The position numbers and the translations under genes are program-made. This document shows positions 42,378-50,790 of a DNA stretch of 64,000 bases, in pieces (positions within the stretch are counted from its first letter, which is position 1; every line of letters begins with the position of its first letter). The DNA comes from RDYJ01 sp034931405 (GTDB lineage: Bacteria > Cyanobacteriota > Cyanobacteriia > Cyanobacteriales > Nostocaceae), in the NCBI RefSeq assembly GCF_034931405.1, contig NZ_JAYGHA010000023.1, positions 1-64,000 of the forward strand, read 5' to 3'. The notes under the pieces are model-generated. The model did no database searches. It was not told where the DNA came from and was given only the letters and a program-made list of their open reading frames with translations.

Positions 42378-42726
42378 GTGAAAGAAGGTTTATACAACTC
42401 TGTTATTATCGGAATTTTCCAACGTTATTACAAAACTGGATTAGAATATTTTGAATTTAACCGTAATGAACTTCCTGAAATTGCTAAAGAGTTAGGTATT
42501 CAATCAGCTAAAAATCTAGGAGATATTCTCTATGCTTTTAGATTCAGAAAACCACTGCCTAAAGGGCGAGTATGAATTTAGACTTTTCAAACACCCTCTT
42601 ATTGCTATGTTTGAACTGACAATATATGAAGGTGAAGTAAAAATTGTCCAAGAGAAACATTATAAACTTGTTACAGCAGATCAAATTTCTGAAAACGATT
42701 TACAAAATTATAGGAATTACACATAA
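42378..42726 (+). pseudogene. Restriction endonuclease gene, internally deleted and frameshifted
   Basis: The first part (frame of the ATG/GTG at 42378) gives IAKELGIQSAKNLGDILYAF and FRFRKPLPK, a signature I associate with type II restriction enzymes. From about 42565 another frame reads YEFRLFKHPLI, then directly MFELTIYEGEVKIVQEKHYK and ISENDLQNYR, which resembles the C-terminal end of such enzymes. The catalytic middle is missing. Placed 66 bases after the methyltransferase, it is the remnant of an R-M pair. A 34-bp piece at the joint recurs at 48435. Confidence 0.65.
42568..42601 (+). repeat. 34-bp direct repeat, copy 1 (in the restriction-gene remnant)
   Basis: Identical over 34 bases to 48435-48468; it begins GAGTATGAATTTAGACTTTT and ends CACCCTCTTA. 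Here it codes YEFRLFKHPL of the broken endonuclease, next to its deletion joint. Confidence 0.9.
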
Positions 42727-42728
42727 TC

Positions 42729-43289
42729 ATGACTGTAACCAAACCTTTATCACTAACACTAGAACAGTTTCTGAAATTACCAGAAACTAAACCCCAAAAT
42801 GAGTATATCAACGGCGAAATTATCCAAAAACCAATGCCAAAAACTCGCCATTCTCGACTTCAGGGTAAAATAATTAATATCGTAAATCAAGTTACCGAAA
42901 CAAATAAAATTGCTTATGCTTTTCCAGAGTTACGCTGCACATTTGGAGGTAGATCAATTATACCAGATGTGGCAGTTATTCGCTGGGAAAATATCGCATT
43001 TGATGAGAATGGTGAACCTGTAGATGATGTTTTAATAGCACCAGATTGGACTATAGAAATTCTGTCCCCAGAAAAAAGTTCTAATAGAGTGACTGGCAAT
43101 ATTTTACATTGTATTAAATATGGTTGTAAATTAGGATGGTTAATTGATCCAGATGATCGTTCGATTTTGATTTTTCAACCGCAAAAAGAACCAGAATTAA
43201 AATATGGAAAAGATGATTTAATTATATTAAATGGAATCGGATTAAATTTGACAGTAGAAGAAGTATTTGGCTGGTTAAAAATGAGTTAA
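42729..43289 (+). CDS. Uma2-family putative endonuclease
   Basis: 186 residues of the Uma2/DUF820 family, which has a PD-(D/E)XK nuclease fold: LTLEQFLKLPETKPQNEYIN with conserved Glu, SIIPDVAVI (metal Asp) and WTIEILSPEKSS (Glu-x-Leu/Ser). The family is greatly expanded in cyanobacteria and its real job is unknown. It starts two bases after the restriction-gene remnant. A hairpin follows the stop. Confidence 0.88.
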   Translation: MTVTKPLSLTLEQFLKLPETKPQNEYINGEIIQKPMPKTRHSRLQGKIINIVNQVTETNKIAYAFPELRCTFGGRSIIPDVAVIRWENIAFDENGEPVDDVLIAPDWTIEILSPEKSSNRVTGNILHCIKYGCKLGWLIDPDDRSILIFQPQKEPELKYGKDDLIILNGIGLNLTVEEVFGWLKMS

Positions 43290-43295
43290 TTAGTC

Positions 43296-43325
43296 ATATC
43301 TCCGACTTCTTGCAAAAGTCATGTA
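43296..43325 (+). terminator. Hairpin after the Uma2 gene
   Basis: GACTT-cttgcaa-AAGTC (43304-43320), seven bases after the stop, of the same family as the hairpins at 16818-16846 and 49316-49343. Confidence 0.5.
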
Positions 43326-43427
43326 TCCTGTAGGTTGCATTCTAACTCATGAATTATTACATAAGTTAAGATATAAGATTAACAGTGAAGATTTCGGAAC
43401 AGCAACGTTTTCATCACACTTAAAATT

Positions 43428-44093
43428 ATGAATATTTATCAATCTCATCCTTGGCCATCCACCGTTGAGGAAGCTATAGCTATTCAAGAAACCCTAAGAA
43501 ATCAAGTTATTACCACAGATCAACTCAACACACCTATTCAATATGTTGCAGGTGTAGATATGGGTTTTCTCGAAGATGGTAAAATGAGTCGTGCAGCAGT
43601 AGCAGTGCTGAGTTTTCCTGATTTACAAGTTGTGGAAACCAGTTTAGCATACCGTCCTACAACGTTTCCTTATATACCTGGATTTTTATCTTTTCGGGAA
43701 ATACCCGCTATTCTTGATGCTTTAGAAAAGATTAAAACTATACCTGATATAATTTTGTGTGATGGTCAAGGAATTGCTCATCCTCGGAGATTAGGAATAG
43801 CTTGCCATTTAGGTGTTCTAGTAGATATACCAACAATAGGTGTAGCGAAATCATTACTTATTGGCAAACATGAAGAATTACCAGAAGCTAGAGGTAGTTG
43901 GCAACCATTAATACATAAAAATGAAACCGTTGGCGCAGTTTTACGGAGTCGTAGCGGAGTCAAACCTTTATATATTTCCAGTGGCCATCGTATTAGCTTA
44001 CCGACAGCAATTGACTATGTATTACGCTGCACACCAAAATATCGGTTGCCAGAAACTACACGTATTGCTGATAAACTAGCATCGGATAGATAA
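43428..44093 (+). CDS. nfi: Endonuclease V
   Basis: 221 residues, near the family norm. It cuts one base 3' of deoxyinosine, starting repair of deaminated adenine. Catalytic acids: Asp44 (AGVDMGF), Glu91 (SFREIPAIL), Asp112 (LCDGQGIAHPRR); the wedge motif region is FPYIPGFLSFREIP. Stand-alone gene with its own upstream spacer. It lies next to modification/restriction debris but is a chromosomal repair gene. Confidence 0.93.
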   Translation: MNIYQSHPWPSTVEEAIAIQETLRNQVITTDQLNTPIQYVAGVDMGFLEDGKMSRAAVAVLSFPDLQVVETSLAYRPTTFPYIPGFLSFREIPAILDALEKIKTIPDIILCDGQGIAHPRRLGIACHLGVLVDIPTIGVAKSLLIGKHEELPEARGSWQPLIHKNETVGAVLRSRSGVKPLYISSGHRISLPTAIDYVLRCTPKYRLPETTRIADKLASDR

Positions 44094-44217
44094 AGTCTAG
44101 ATTTTGCCAATTATTTTTTAACTTTGATTTTCAAGACTTGCTAAATAACTACTAATCATGTTAGGAATCGCACAGCATAAAGTTGAATTGATTAAATATT
44201 AAAGTTCTCTAAAAACA

Positions 44218-44763
44218 ATGAATGTACTAACTTTACAGTGGCATGAGGCTAGTATAACTAGAACTCAACAAATTTATGAACAACAGTACAGCAAAAATCC
44301 TGGTACTTGCCGCATTGGTCGTGATCCATTGCGGTGTGACATTGTTTTAACTCACCCGACTGTATCCGGGTTACACATTGAAATATTTTTTGATTCTCAA
44401 CAGCAACGTTTTTATATTAGAAATTTACGCGAACCAAACCCCCCGCAAATAGATGGTAAACCATTGATAAAAGGAGAAATATCTTTAAGTGAAGGAAGCA
44501 TTATTTATTTAGGACAACAACAACTCCAAGTTACTGCTATTTCTGTTGATAGTATTCCCGCTACTATCATAGTCCAACCACCATTGCAATCAGTACATAA
44601 CCACCATAAACAGTCAATTCCGACACAACCAAATCCGGTTTATGCTTTAGAGTGTCCGAAATGTCATAAAATGTCGCCACCAGAAAATCTACAAATAGGT
44701 TGTCCTTGGTGTGGTACATCTTTAGCAGCGGCTGTCAGCGTCCTATTAGCACCAAGTCATTAG
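44218..44763 (+). CDS. FHA-domain protein with C-terminal zinc ribbon
   Basis: 181 residues. The FHA domain covers about 25-105 (CRIGRDPLRCDIVLTHPTVS, GLHIEIF, then QIDGKPL), a Pro/Gln linker 115-145, and a zinc ribbon (ECPKCHKMSPPENLQIGCPW CG) with two Cys-x2-Cys pairs, followed by a short apolar tail. It stands 48 bases before the FHA-flavoprotein gene on the same strand. Probably a phosphothreonine-binding adaptor; the partner is unknown. Confidence 0.8.
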   Translation: MNVLTLQWHEASITRTQQIYEQQYSKNPGTCRIGRDPLRCDIVLTHPTVSGLHIEIFFDSQQQRFYIRNLREPNPPQIDGKPLIKGEISLSEGSIIYLGQQQLQVTAISVDSIPATIIVQPPLQSVHNHHKQSIPTQPNPVYALECPKCHKMSPPENLQIGCPWCGTSLAAAVSVLLAPSH

Positions 44764-44811
44764 GTGTTAGGTGTTAACAATTAGGAAGATGGGGAGAATA
44801 ATTAATAACAA

Positions 44812-46779
44812 ATGACAAACTTACAAATTCAATTAAGTTGGGAAGATCCAGCAACGGGAGAACGTCGAGAACCTAAGTTAAATGTCCCTATTGCTTTTGG
44901 TCGAGAATTTGCAAAGTTACCAGTAGAAATTAGGGGTCAACGTGTTTCACGAATACTGCTAAATAGTAGTGAAGTTTCTCGCTATCATGCTTTAATTGAT
45001 TGGGAACAAGATTGGGAACAAAATAATTTTGTTATTATTGATCAAAACAGTGTTAATGGTATTTTAGTTAATGGTCAACGTCAAACACGCTGTCAGTTAG
45101 CTAATGGGGATACTTTGCAAATTGGACCTTATATTATAACTGTGCAGTTTGGTATTAATACTGTAATTCCTACTCCTAATAATCCTTCGACTATTCAATT
45201 CAATCCCAATACAAATCACCCAGATCCGAATTTATCTCCAGTTGCTTCTGTCACACCTTTAGGAAGTAATTTTCCACCGTCTGAATTTCAGAAAAACAAA
45301 GTTGATTTACAGGCTATTCATGCGACTGGTTTACCTGTTGATGAATGTGATTATTTAGCAATTGGGGCTGGTTTAGGTAGTTTTATTTGGGTTGATTTAT
45401 TAAGAATTAGTGGTATTAAAGCCGAGAAAATTATTGCTGTGGGATTAGAAGCAGAACCTTATGCAAGATATAAGCGCCTGTGTTTAAATTCCCAAATTCC
45501 TTTACATGAAAGGTTGCGTTCTAATTCTGATTCTTGTCCTGATAATATTTGGGGTTGGCCTAGTTATGCTTTAAGAGAATATTGGCATGATTTAAGTCAA
45601 GGTAAGATAAATTCAGCATTTAAATATTTATGGCAAGTTTTTAATGAACCAACTTTTGCGGAAACTTATACTCCTCGTGCTGGAAATGTTTTTGATTCTA
45701 TAGATAGGGAAACTAAACGTATTGGTTGGAATCAAATTTATCGTTATGGTAGAGTTAGATCAATTAGAAAAACTGAAGATGGTAGATATTGTATTGCTTA
45801 TTCTCGCAGTCCGGGAAATTATGCTTTTTTAGTTTGTCGTTATTTACATTTAGCTACGGGATATCCAGCGATTCAGTTTTTGCCAGATTTACAAGCTTAT
45901 CGGGAAAAATATCAAGATTTTAAGTCTGTGGTCAATGCCTATGAAGACCATAATCATGTATATGAACAGTTAGAAAAACAAGGTGGTACGGTTTTAATTA
46001 GAGGACGGGGTATTGTAGCTTCACGGATTTTACAACGCATTTATGAAGCGAGAAAGCAAAATCGTAATATTACAGTTTTGCATTTAATGCGATCGCCCAA
46101 ACCCCAAGGTAACAAATTTCAAAAAGCACAACGCACCGTCAAAAATCATTACGAGTTTCAACCCTTTAACTGGCCTAAAGCCTGTTGGGGTGGTGAACTC
46201 CGAGTGATGTTAGAAAAAGCTACCCCAGAAGAACGTCAACGTTTATTAGCAGACTGGGGTGGAACTACTACCGCAGATCGTGTAGACTGGCAACGTATCA
46301 CTGAAGAAGGTATTAAAGAAGGTTGGTATCAAATTACTTTTGGTCAAGTTGTTGGTGTAGAAAGAGATGCACAAAATCACACTATTACCCACATCCAAGA
46401 AAAAGGTTTTGGGGAAATGAAATTAACTGCCGATTTTATTATTGATGCTACCGGACTTGATGCCAAGGTAAATGCTAATCCCCTATTAGAAGATTTGGTA
46501 ACACATTACAATTTGCCTTTGAATCATTTAGAGCGTTTAGTAGTAGCAAACAATTTTGAATTAGTTGAAATGCGTAATACTAAAGGTCAAATGTATGCAG
46601 CCGGGGCAATAACTTTAGGTGGTTCTTATGCAGCAGTTGATAGTTTTTTGGGTTTACAATACACGGCTTTAGTTGCTGTTGATGGGCTATATACTGCCCG
46701 TGCGCCTGGAGTTGGAAGTTTGAATACTTTTAGTTCTTTAAATCAGTGGATAAAATGGGTTTTCAATCAGTCACCTTAG
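44812..46779 (+). CDS. FHA domain fused to an FAD/NAD(P)-dependent oxidoreductase
   Basis: 655 residues. The FHA domain is at about 20-112 (SSEVSRYHALIDWEQD, QNSVNGILVNGQR), then a Pro/Asn linker to about 165, then a flavoprotein of the ornithine/lysine N-monooxygenase-like class: first Rossmann motif AIGAGLGSF (from about 183), a second nucleotide-binding segment GTVLIRGRGIVASRI and a C-terminal FAD segment FIIDATGLDA with AAGAITLGGSYAAVDS. An FHA-controlled redox enzyme is unusual. Substrate unknown; catalysis inferred from the fold. Confidence 0.8.
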   Translation: MTNLQIQLSWEDPATGERREPKLNVPIAFGREFAKLPVEIRGQRVSRILLNSSEVSRYHALIDWEQDWEQNNFVIIDQNSVNGILVNGQRQTRCQLANGDTLQIGPYIITVQFGINTVIPTPNNPSTIQFNPNTNHPDPNLSPVASVTPLGSNFPPSEFQKNKVDLQAIHATGLPVDECDYLAIGAGLGSFIWVDLLRISGIKAEKIIAVGLEAEPYARYKRLCLNSQIPLHERLRSNSDSCPDNIWGWPSYALREYWHDLSQGKINSAFKYLWQVFNEPTFAETYTPRAGNVFDSIDRETKRIGWNQIYRYGRVRSIRKTEDGRYCIAYSRSPGNYAFLVCRYLHLATGYPAIQFLPDLQAYREKYQDFKSVVNAYEDHNHVYEQLEKQGGTVLIRGRGIVASRILQRIYEARKQNRNITVLHLMRSPKPQGNKFQKAQRTVKNHYEFQPFNWPKACWGGELRVMLEKATPEERQRLLADWGGTTTADRVDWQRITEEGIKEGWYQITFGQVVGVERDAQNHTITHIQEKGFGEMKLTADFIIDATGLDAKVNANPLLEDLVTHYNLPLNHLERLVVANNFELVEMRNTKGQMYAAGAITLGGSYAAVDSFLGLQYTALVAVDGLYTARAPGVGSLNTFSSLNQWIKWVFNQSP

Positions 46780-46782
46780 TAG

Positions 46783-46902
46783 GCAAAAGGCAAGAGGCAA
46801 AAGGCAAAAGTTATGAATTTTGAATTTATTTTTCCCCAATTACCCATTACCCAGTCCCCAGTCCCCAGTCCCCAGTCCCCAGTCCCCAGTCCCCAATTAC
46901 CA
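46783..46902. repeat. STRR arrays after the FHA-flavoprotein gene
   Basis: GGCAAAA heptamers at 46783-46808 and CCCAGTC/CCCCAGT heptamers at about 46850-46900, ending at the stop of the convergent gene. Confidence 0.85.
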
Positions 46903-46904
46903 AT

Positions 46905-48083
46905 CTATTCTGCTGCTAATCGTAAAGCGGGATAGGGGAAAAGAGTTTTAAATCCTGCAAGACGGTCTTTTAATGACTCTGAAGAATTATTCCAAAGAGT
47001 TTCATAATAAAAGAACACTACACCTAAACCTCGCTGTTGGGCTGCTCGCACTTGAGATTTAATTTGTCGCATTGGTACTTGGCTAGTTCTTAATCCTGCC
47101 ATTATTCCCACTCCAGTGGGAATTCGTTGTTGTACTTCTTGCATTTCTGGACGAACAAGTTTAGTGGTAAAGCTTTCTAGATTATTGCGATAAACTTGTA
47201 CAATTAATTCATCTACTATGTTTAATCTTACCCAATTTAGCCAGTCTTGTAATTGTAGTTTGTAAGCAAAATCGTAGTAATTAGGTGAAACTGAAAAAAT
47301 TGCTTTTGGTCTTATTTGCTTAATTCTTTGGTTGAGTCTGACCATGAAATCTGTGATTTTATTTGCCCTCCATCTTACCCATTCTGGGTCTTGAGAATCT
47401 GCTGGGGGATTTTTTTTGGTTTCTTGCCGGTATAAAGCAACTGTATATTTATCGTAGCCAAATTCATGAGGTAAACTTGTATGATCATCAAACTGGATAC
47501 CATCAATATCATAGTTACTGGCGAGTTCTACAAGCAGATCAGTAATAAACTGTTGTACTTCTGGATGGAAGGGATTTAACCATGAAACTTCACCAGCAGC
47601 ACTAATAGAAGTTTCCCCACCGTTGCGCTTTTGTGTTAACCATTCCGGCTTATTTAATGCTAGTTCCGAAGTTGGAGGAGCCATAAAACCAAATTCAAAC
47701 CAAGGAACGACAAGTAAATTTTGACGATGAGCTTGATTAATTACGTCGGCAAGAATATCATGTCCATCTGAACCACGAAACACAAAAGGTTGAATATCTA
47801 AACGTTTAGCTACGTTGCTAGGATACATTACATAACCAGAATTCCACACTACGGGATAGATGGTGTTGAAGTTTAGCTGACGCAGTTTTGTGACAGCATC
47901 GTTAACTTTGGCTCGATCTTTAAAGATGTTTAGATCATTGTTAGTGATCCACACACCGCGAATTTCTTGACGAGGTATTTGGGCGTTAACTGGTGTAAAT
48001 GTATTTGTGAATAAGACTGTGACAAAGGAAATTAAAAACAACAACGGCAACAGTCTTTTAAATAATTTATGATGCCAATTCAT
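46905..48083 (-). CDS. GH10-like (DUF187) secreted glycoside hydrolase
   Basis: 392 residues from the ATG at 48083, chosen because it places a clean signal peptide first (MNWHHKLFKRLLPLLFLISF, cleavage likely after VNA); the open frame extends upstream to 48212. The core starts IRGVWITNNDLNIF and continues with NTIYPVVWNSG, VVPWFEFGFM, WLNPFHPEVQQF, YDIDGIQFDDHTSLP and FSVSPNYYDFAY, the landmarks of the GHL10/DUF187 family of TIM-barrel hydrolases. It probably acts on a cell-wall or extracellular polysaccharide in the periplasm; the substrate is not known. Confidence 0.85.
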   Translation of the reverse strand: MNWHHKLFKRLLPLLFLISFVTVLFTNTFTPVNAQIPRQEIRGVWITNNDLNIFKDRAKVNDAVTKLRQLNFNTIYPVVWNSGYVMYPSNVAKRLDIQPFVFRGSDGHDILADVINQAHRQNLLVVPWFEFGFMAPPTSELALNKPEWLTQKRNGGETSISAAGEVSWLNPFHPEVQQFITDLLVELASNYDIDGIQFDDHTSLPHEFGYDKYTVALYRQETKKNPPADSQDPEWVRWRANKITDFMVRLNQRIKQIRPKAIFSVSPNYYDFAYKLQLQDWLNWVRLNIVDELIVQVYRNNLESFTTKLVRPEMQEVQQRIPTGVGIMAGLRTSQVPMRQIKSQVRAAQQRGLGVVFFYYETLWNNSSESLKDRLAGFKTLFPYPALRLAAE

Positions 48084-48212
48084 TGTTTGCCTATGCTGCC
48101 AGCCTGAAGAAAAAAGATTTAATTTCATCATTTGGTAAGATGTATTAATTAACCATTTATGCAGCCGCATAATATTTTGATTGTATCTACGAGTAATATT
48201 ATCTAAAAACAT

Positions 48213-48581
48213 TAGGAACTATGAGTTGGTAGTTGTGTAGTCAAGGCGGCGCATTGTCTTTTGCTGGAAAATTAATCCCCGCTGATTGAGTAAAATTATA
48301 ATAGTTGACGTGCCTACTTAAAACTAGTGCCAGGGTAGACTATAATTTCTCTAGATTAAAATAATTCATATTTCAAATGTATAAATTAAAAACTCCAGCC
48401 CCCAGCAAAACGACTTTGTTCAATTTTGACCTTAGAGTATGAATTTAGACTTTTCAAACACCCTCTTAGCCTTAGTTACAGAAATTCCTGACTTTTAGGA
48501 AAAAAAGATAAAAAAGATACCATATAATAGTGTAACAGTATATAGAATATTGTAAAGATATAAATTACACTACTGTTTAAG
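48213..48581. other. Divergent intergenic region with the 34-bp repeat
   Basis: No gene seen. It contains the second copy of the 34-bp repeat (48435-48468) and AT-rich promoter-like sequence (ATAATAGTGTAAC near 48524) before the esterase gene. Copy 2 codes YEFRLFKHPL too, but nothing around it resembles the endonuclease. Confidence 0.5.
48435..48468 (+). repeat. 34-bp direct repeat, copy 2
   Basis: Same 34 bases as 42568-42601, same orientation, 5.8 kb apart. The flanks are unrelated. Confidence 0.9.
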
Positions 48582-49307
48582 ATGCAAACTGTGAAACCCT
48601 CCTCAAAGTTGTCTGTAGCGCCAAAAGTATGCCAGCCTTTAAAAATTGTCGCTTTGGGAGATAGTTTAGTATATGGATACGGCGATCCAGAAAAAGGCGG
48701 TTGGGTGGAACAACTGCGTCGGTGGTGGATGTTACCGGATAGTGTGGGTCATGTGCTTTATAATTTAGGTGTAAGGGGCGATCGCACTCAGCAAGTTTAC
48801 CAACGTTTAGAAATTGAATTTCGTCACCGGGGAGAAATCAGAAACCGTTTACCAGACCTCATCATTTTATCCATCGGAGTCAACGACACACCCCGCTTAG
48901 GCCGTCCCAACGGCAAAAATTATACCGATTTTGCTCAATTTGAAGCAGAAATAGCTACATTATTAGACCAAGCACAACAACTTTGTCCTGTGGTTTTTGT
49001 GGGTATGGTTCCTGTAGATGAAACCAAAATGCCATTTCTCGATTGTTTATATTACAATCATGCTGACCAATACCGCTACAAAGAAGCAACCCGTCAAGCT
49101 TGTAACCAAAGACAAATTCCCTACTTAGATATTTTTGACCAATGGATGTCACATAGTGAAACTTGGAGAAGTGAACGCATCACCGCAGATGGACTTCACC
49201 CCAATACTCTCGGTTATCAAGATTTATTAGAAGCTGTCCTCAACTGGACAGAAATAGCTAAATATCATTGTCAATTAGATTATCAACTTAAATTAGAAAA
49301 CACTTAA
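48582..49307 (+). CDS. GDSL/SGNH-type esterase
   Basis: 241 residues. SGNH hydrolase blocks: KIVALGDSLVYGYGDP (nucleophile Ser in GDSL), NLGVRGDRT (Gly), SIGVNDTPR (Asn) and DGLHPNTLGYQ (catalytic Asp/His). No signal peptide, so it acts in the cytoplasm. It probably hydrolyses an acyl or carbohydrate ester; substrates in this family cannot be predicted. A hairpin follows the stop. Confidence 0.9.
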   Translation: MQTVKPSSKLSVAPKVCQPLKIVALGDSLVYGYGDPEKGGWVEQLRRWWMLPDSVGHVLYNLGVRGDRTQQVYQRLEIEFRHRGEIRNRLPDLIILSIGVNDTPRLGRPNGKNYTDFAQFEAEIATLLDQAQQLCPVVFVGMVPVDETKMPFLDCLYYNHADQYRYKEATRQACNQRQIPYLDIFDQWMSHSETWRSERITADGLHPNTLGYQDLLEAVLNWTEIAKYHCQLDYQLKLENT

Positions 49308-49315
49308 TATATAGA

Positions 49316-49343
49316 ATCCTGACTTCTTAAATAAGTCGGGTAT
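49316..49343 (+). terminator. Hairpin after the GDSL esterase gene
   Basis: GACTT (49321-49325) pairs with AAGTC (49333-49337), with flanking ATCC/GGGTAT partly pairing. It starts nine bases after the stop and belongs to the recurrent hairpin family seen after trpE and the Uma2 gene. Confidence 0.55.
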
Positions 49344-49507
49344 CTATCTTATAGCCGTTCTCATGTTAGTGAAGTACAAAGTTTTTTCGTTTTAGGGAAC
49401 AGGGAACAGGGAATAAATTGGTGTGTACTTCATTAGACTGGGAAACGCTATAAATCAACAAATTCATGATTTTATAAAAAATCTGACTCCTGAATTCTTG
49501 AATTTTT

Positions 49508-49942
49508 ATGACTCCAACTTTATTTGGTCGTTGGCAAACTCGATTATTACTATTAGCAACTGTTGGTGTATTAGTATCCATACCTTTTGCTATTGGTTTA
49601 ATAGGTTTGGGTGCTAATAGCGTTTATTTTTGGATACTTGCTTATGTTGCTATTTTTGGTTTAGTTTGGGATGTTGTTTATAACTATCTGCAAAAATCAC
49701 GCTGGGATAGGGACTGGCCAGCAGCTTATCAGCTTTTGGCGGGTATCTGGGAAATGATATTTGTGTTTTGTGGAGTTAAAATTTTTGGTTTTTTGCCTAT
49801 ACCTCTACCGAAAAATGAACTACCAATAGAGGCGTTTTTTTTACATTATTCTTTAGTTTGGTTGGCGGTTTTTATTAGTTCGCAAAGTTTAATGAGAATT
49901 ATTTTTCCTCGGTGGCGTTTTCGTGGTGGACAGTGGTTTTAA
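49508..49942 (+). CDS. Four-TM membrane protein of unknown function
   Basis: 144 residues, not recognised beyond a cyanobacterial membrane protein. Hydrophobic segments are at about 12-32, 38-58, 72-95 and 108-128; between them lie KSRWDRDWPAA and a C-terminal FPRWRFRGGQWF. No cofactor motifs. It stands alone, with an STRR (49393-49413) upstream. Confidence 0.65.
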   Translation: MTPTLFGRWQTRLLLLATVGVLVSIPFAIGLIGLGANSVYFWILAYVAIFGLVWDVVYNYLQKSRWDRDWPAAYQLLAGIWEMIFVFCGVKIFGFLPIPLPKNELPIEAFFLHYSLVWLAVFISSQSLMRIIFPRWRFRGGQWF

Positions 49943-50037
49943 AAGATAGAGATTTTTTATCAGGCAGAGACACAGAGACGCAGAGGAGTACGCAAAGTTT
50001 AATGGTTAAATGTTTATGTGGGTTATCTAAAATTTTA

Positions 50038-50398
50038 GGTTCTTCGGTACTTGTTATGCTAAACTATTAACCTGGTTGTGCCACATTTAGGGCAGGTAGC
50101 AAACGACTTTTCTTGTTCAATTTGTAAAATCATCCCAATTCCAGTGTGAAGGCGATGTGATATAACTTTTACACCACTCAAATCCAGAATCTCTGTTAGA
50201 ATTTTAATATCTTTTTTACCAGTCATAACTTTAAGTTTATCTAAAAATAATTTGGATTGTATTTATAGTTAATAATAAATGCTCGTTATATGTCAACCCC
50301 TACGATACTTTTAATCATTTATTGATACATTTTTAAATATTATTTAGTGAATATATCTAATATTTTGGCATAATTGGCATAACAAGTACCGAAGAGCC
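50038..50398 (-). mobile_element. Internally deleted ISL3-family element
   Basis: The ends are inverted repeats: GGTTCTTCGGTACTTGTTAT (50038) and the complement ending GTACCGAAGAGCC (50398), about 22 of 23 positions pairing. ISL3 elements start GGCTCTT. Inside lies only the first 55 codons of a transposase (50059-50226), running into the left repeat. It is therefore a 361-bp MITE-like derivative. No clear 8-bp target duplication is visible. Confidence 0.8.
50059..50226 (-). pseudogene. N-terminal remnant of an ISL3-type transposase
   Basis: 55 codons: KILTEILDLSGVKVISHRLH, then GMILQIEQEKSFATCPKCGT. The LDL.GVKV opening and the first Cys-x2-Cys of the zinc finger match ISL3-type transposases, which are about 400 residues. 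The frame stops inside the left terminal repeat, so the rest was lost by internal deletion. Confidence 0.75.
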
Positions 50399-50790
50399 AT
50401 AATTCTTTAGTCATAGTCTAGTATTCTATGCTTGTATAAGTCAATATAGCAGAAGAAATGCGAGAAGCAGCGTTAGGAAGATCAAACTTTAACCAGTCCC
50501 CAATCTCCAGTAAGTATTAATGCTTAAAAATAGGGTGTTTCTACGGCAACAATGCAGCAAAAAACACAATAAATCCTGAAATCTATATAAATTAATGCTT
50601 TCATCTATCCACTTCTGGCTACAACACCTTAGAATGATTCATTGAAAAGTCGAGCCAATCTGATTTACAGCGGTTTTGAGTGTAAATACTCTGAAGGGAC
50701 GATTTTTGTAATTCTGCCAACAGAGATTTCCGTGAAGATGGAACAAAGTACATCTTGAACAAATCTCAAGTAAACCTCAAGGAGACTGAT

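Larger units (their letters stand above)
49943..50790. other. Long spacer before the HU gene
   Basis: About 850 bases. It begins with a dispersed CAGAGACACAGAGACGCAGA-type sequence (near 49962-49985), then an ISL3-like remnant at 50038-50398 (listed separately). From 50400 to 50790 I see only the promoter region of the HU gene, with no supported coding sequence. Confidence 0.6.

Noticed and set aside
49366..49617. Small frames on both strands upstream of the four-TM gene
   Set aside because: They read through STRR sequence and overlap the real start at 49508.
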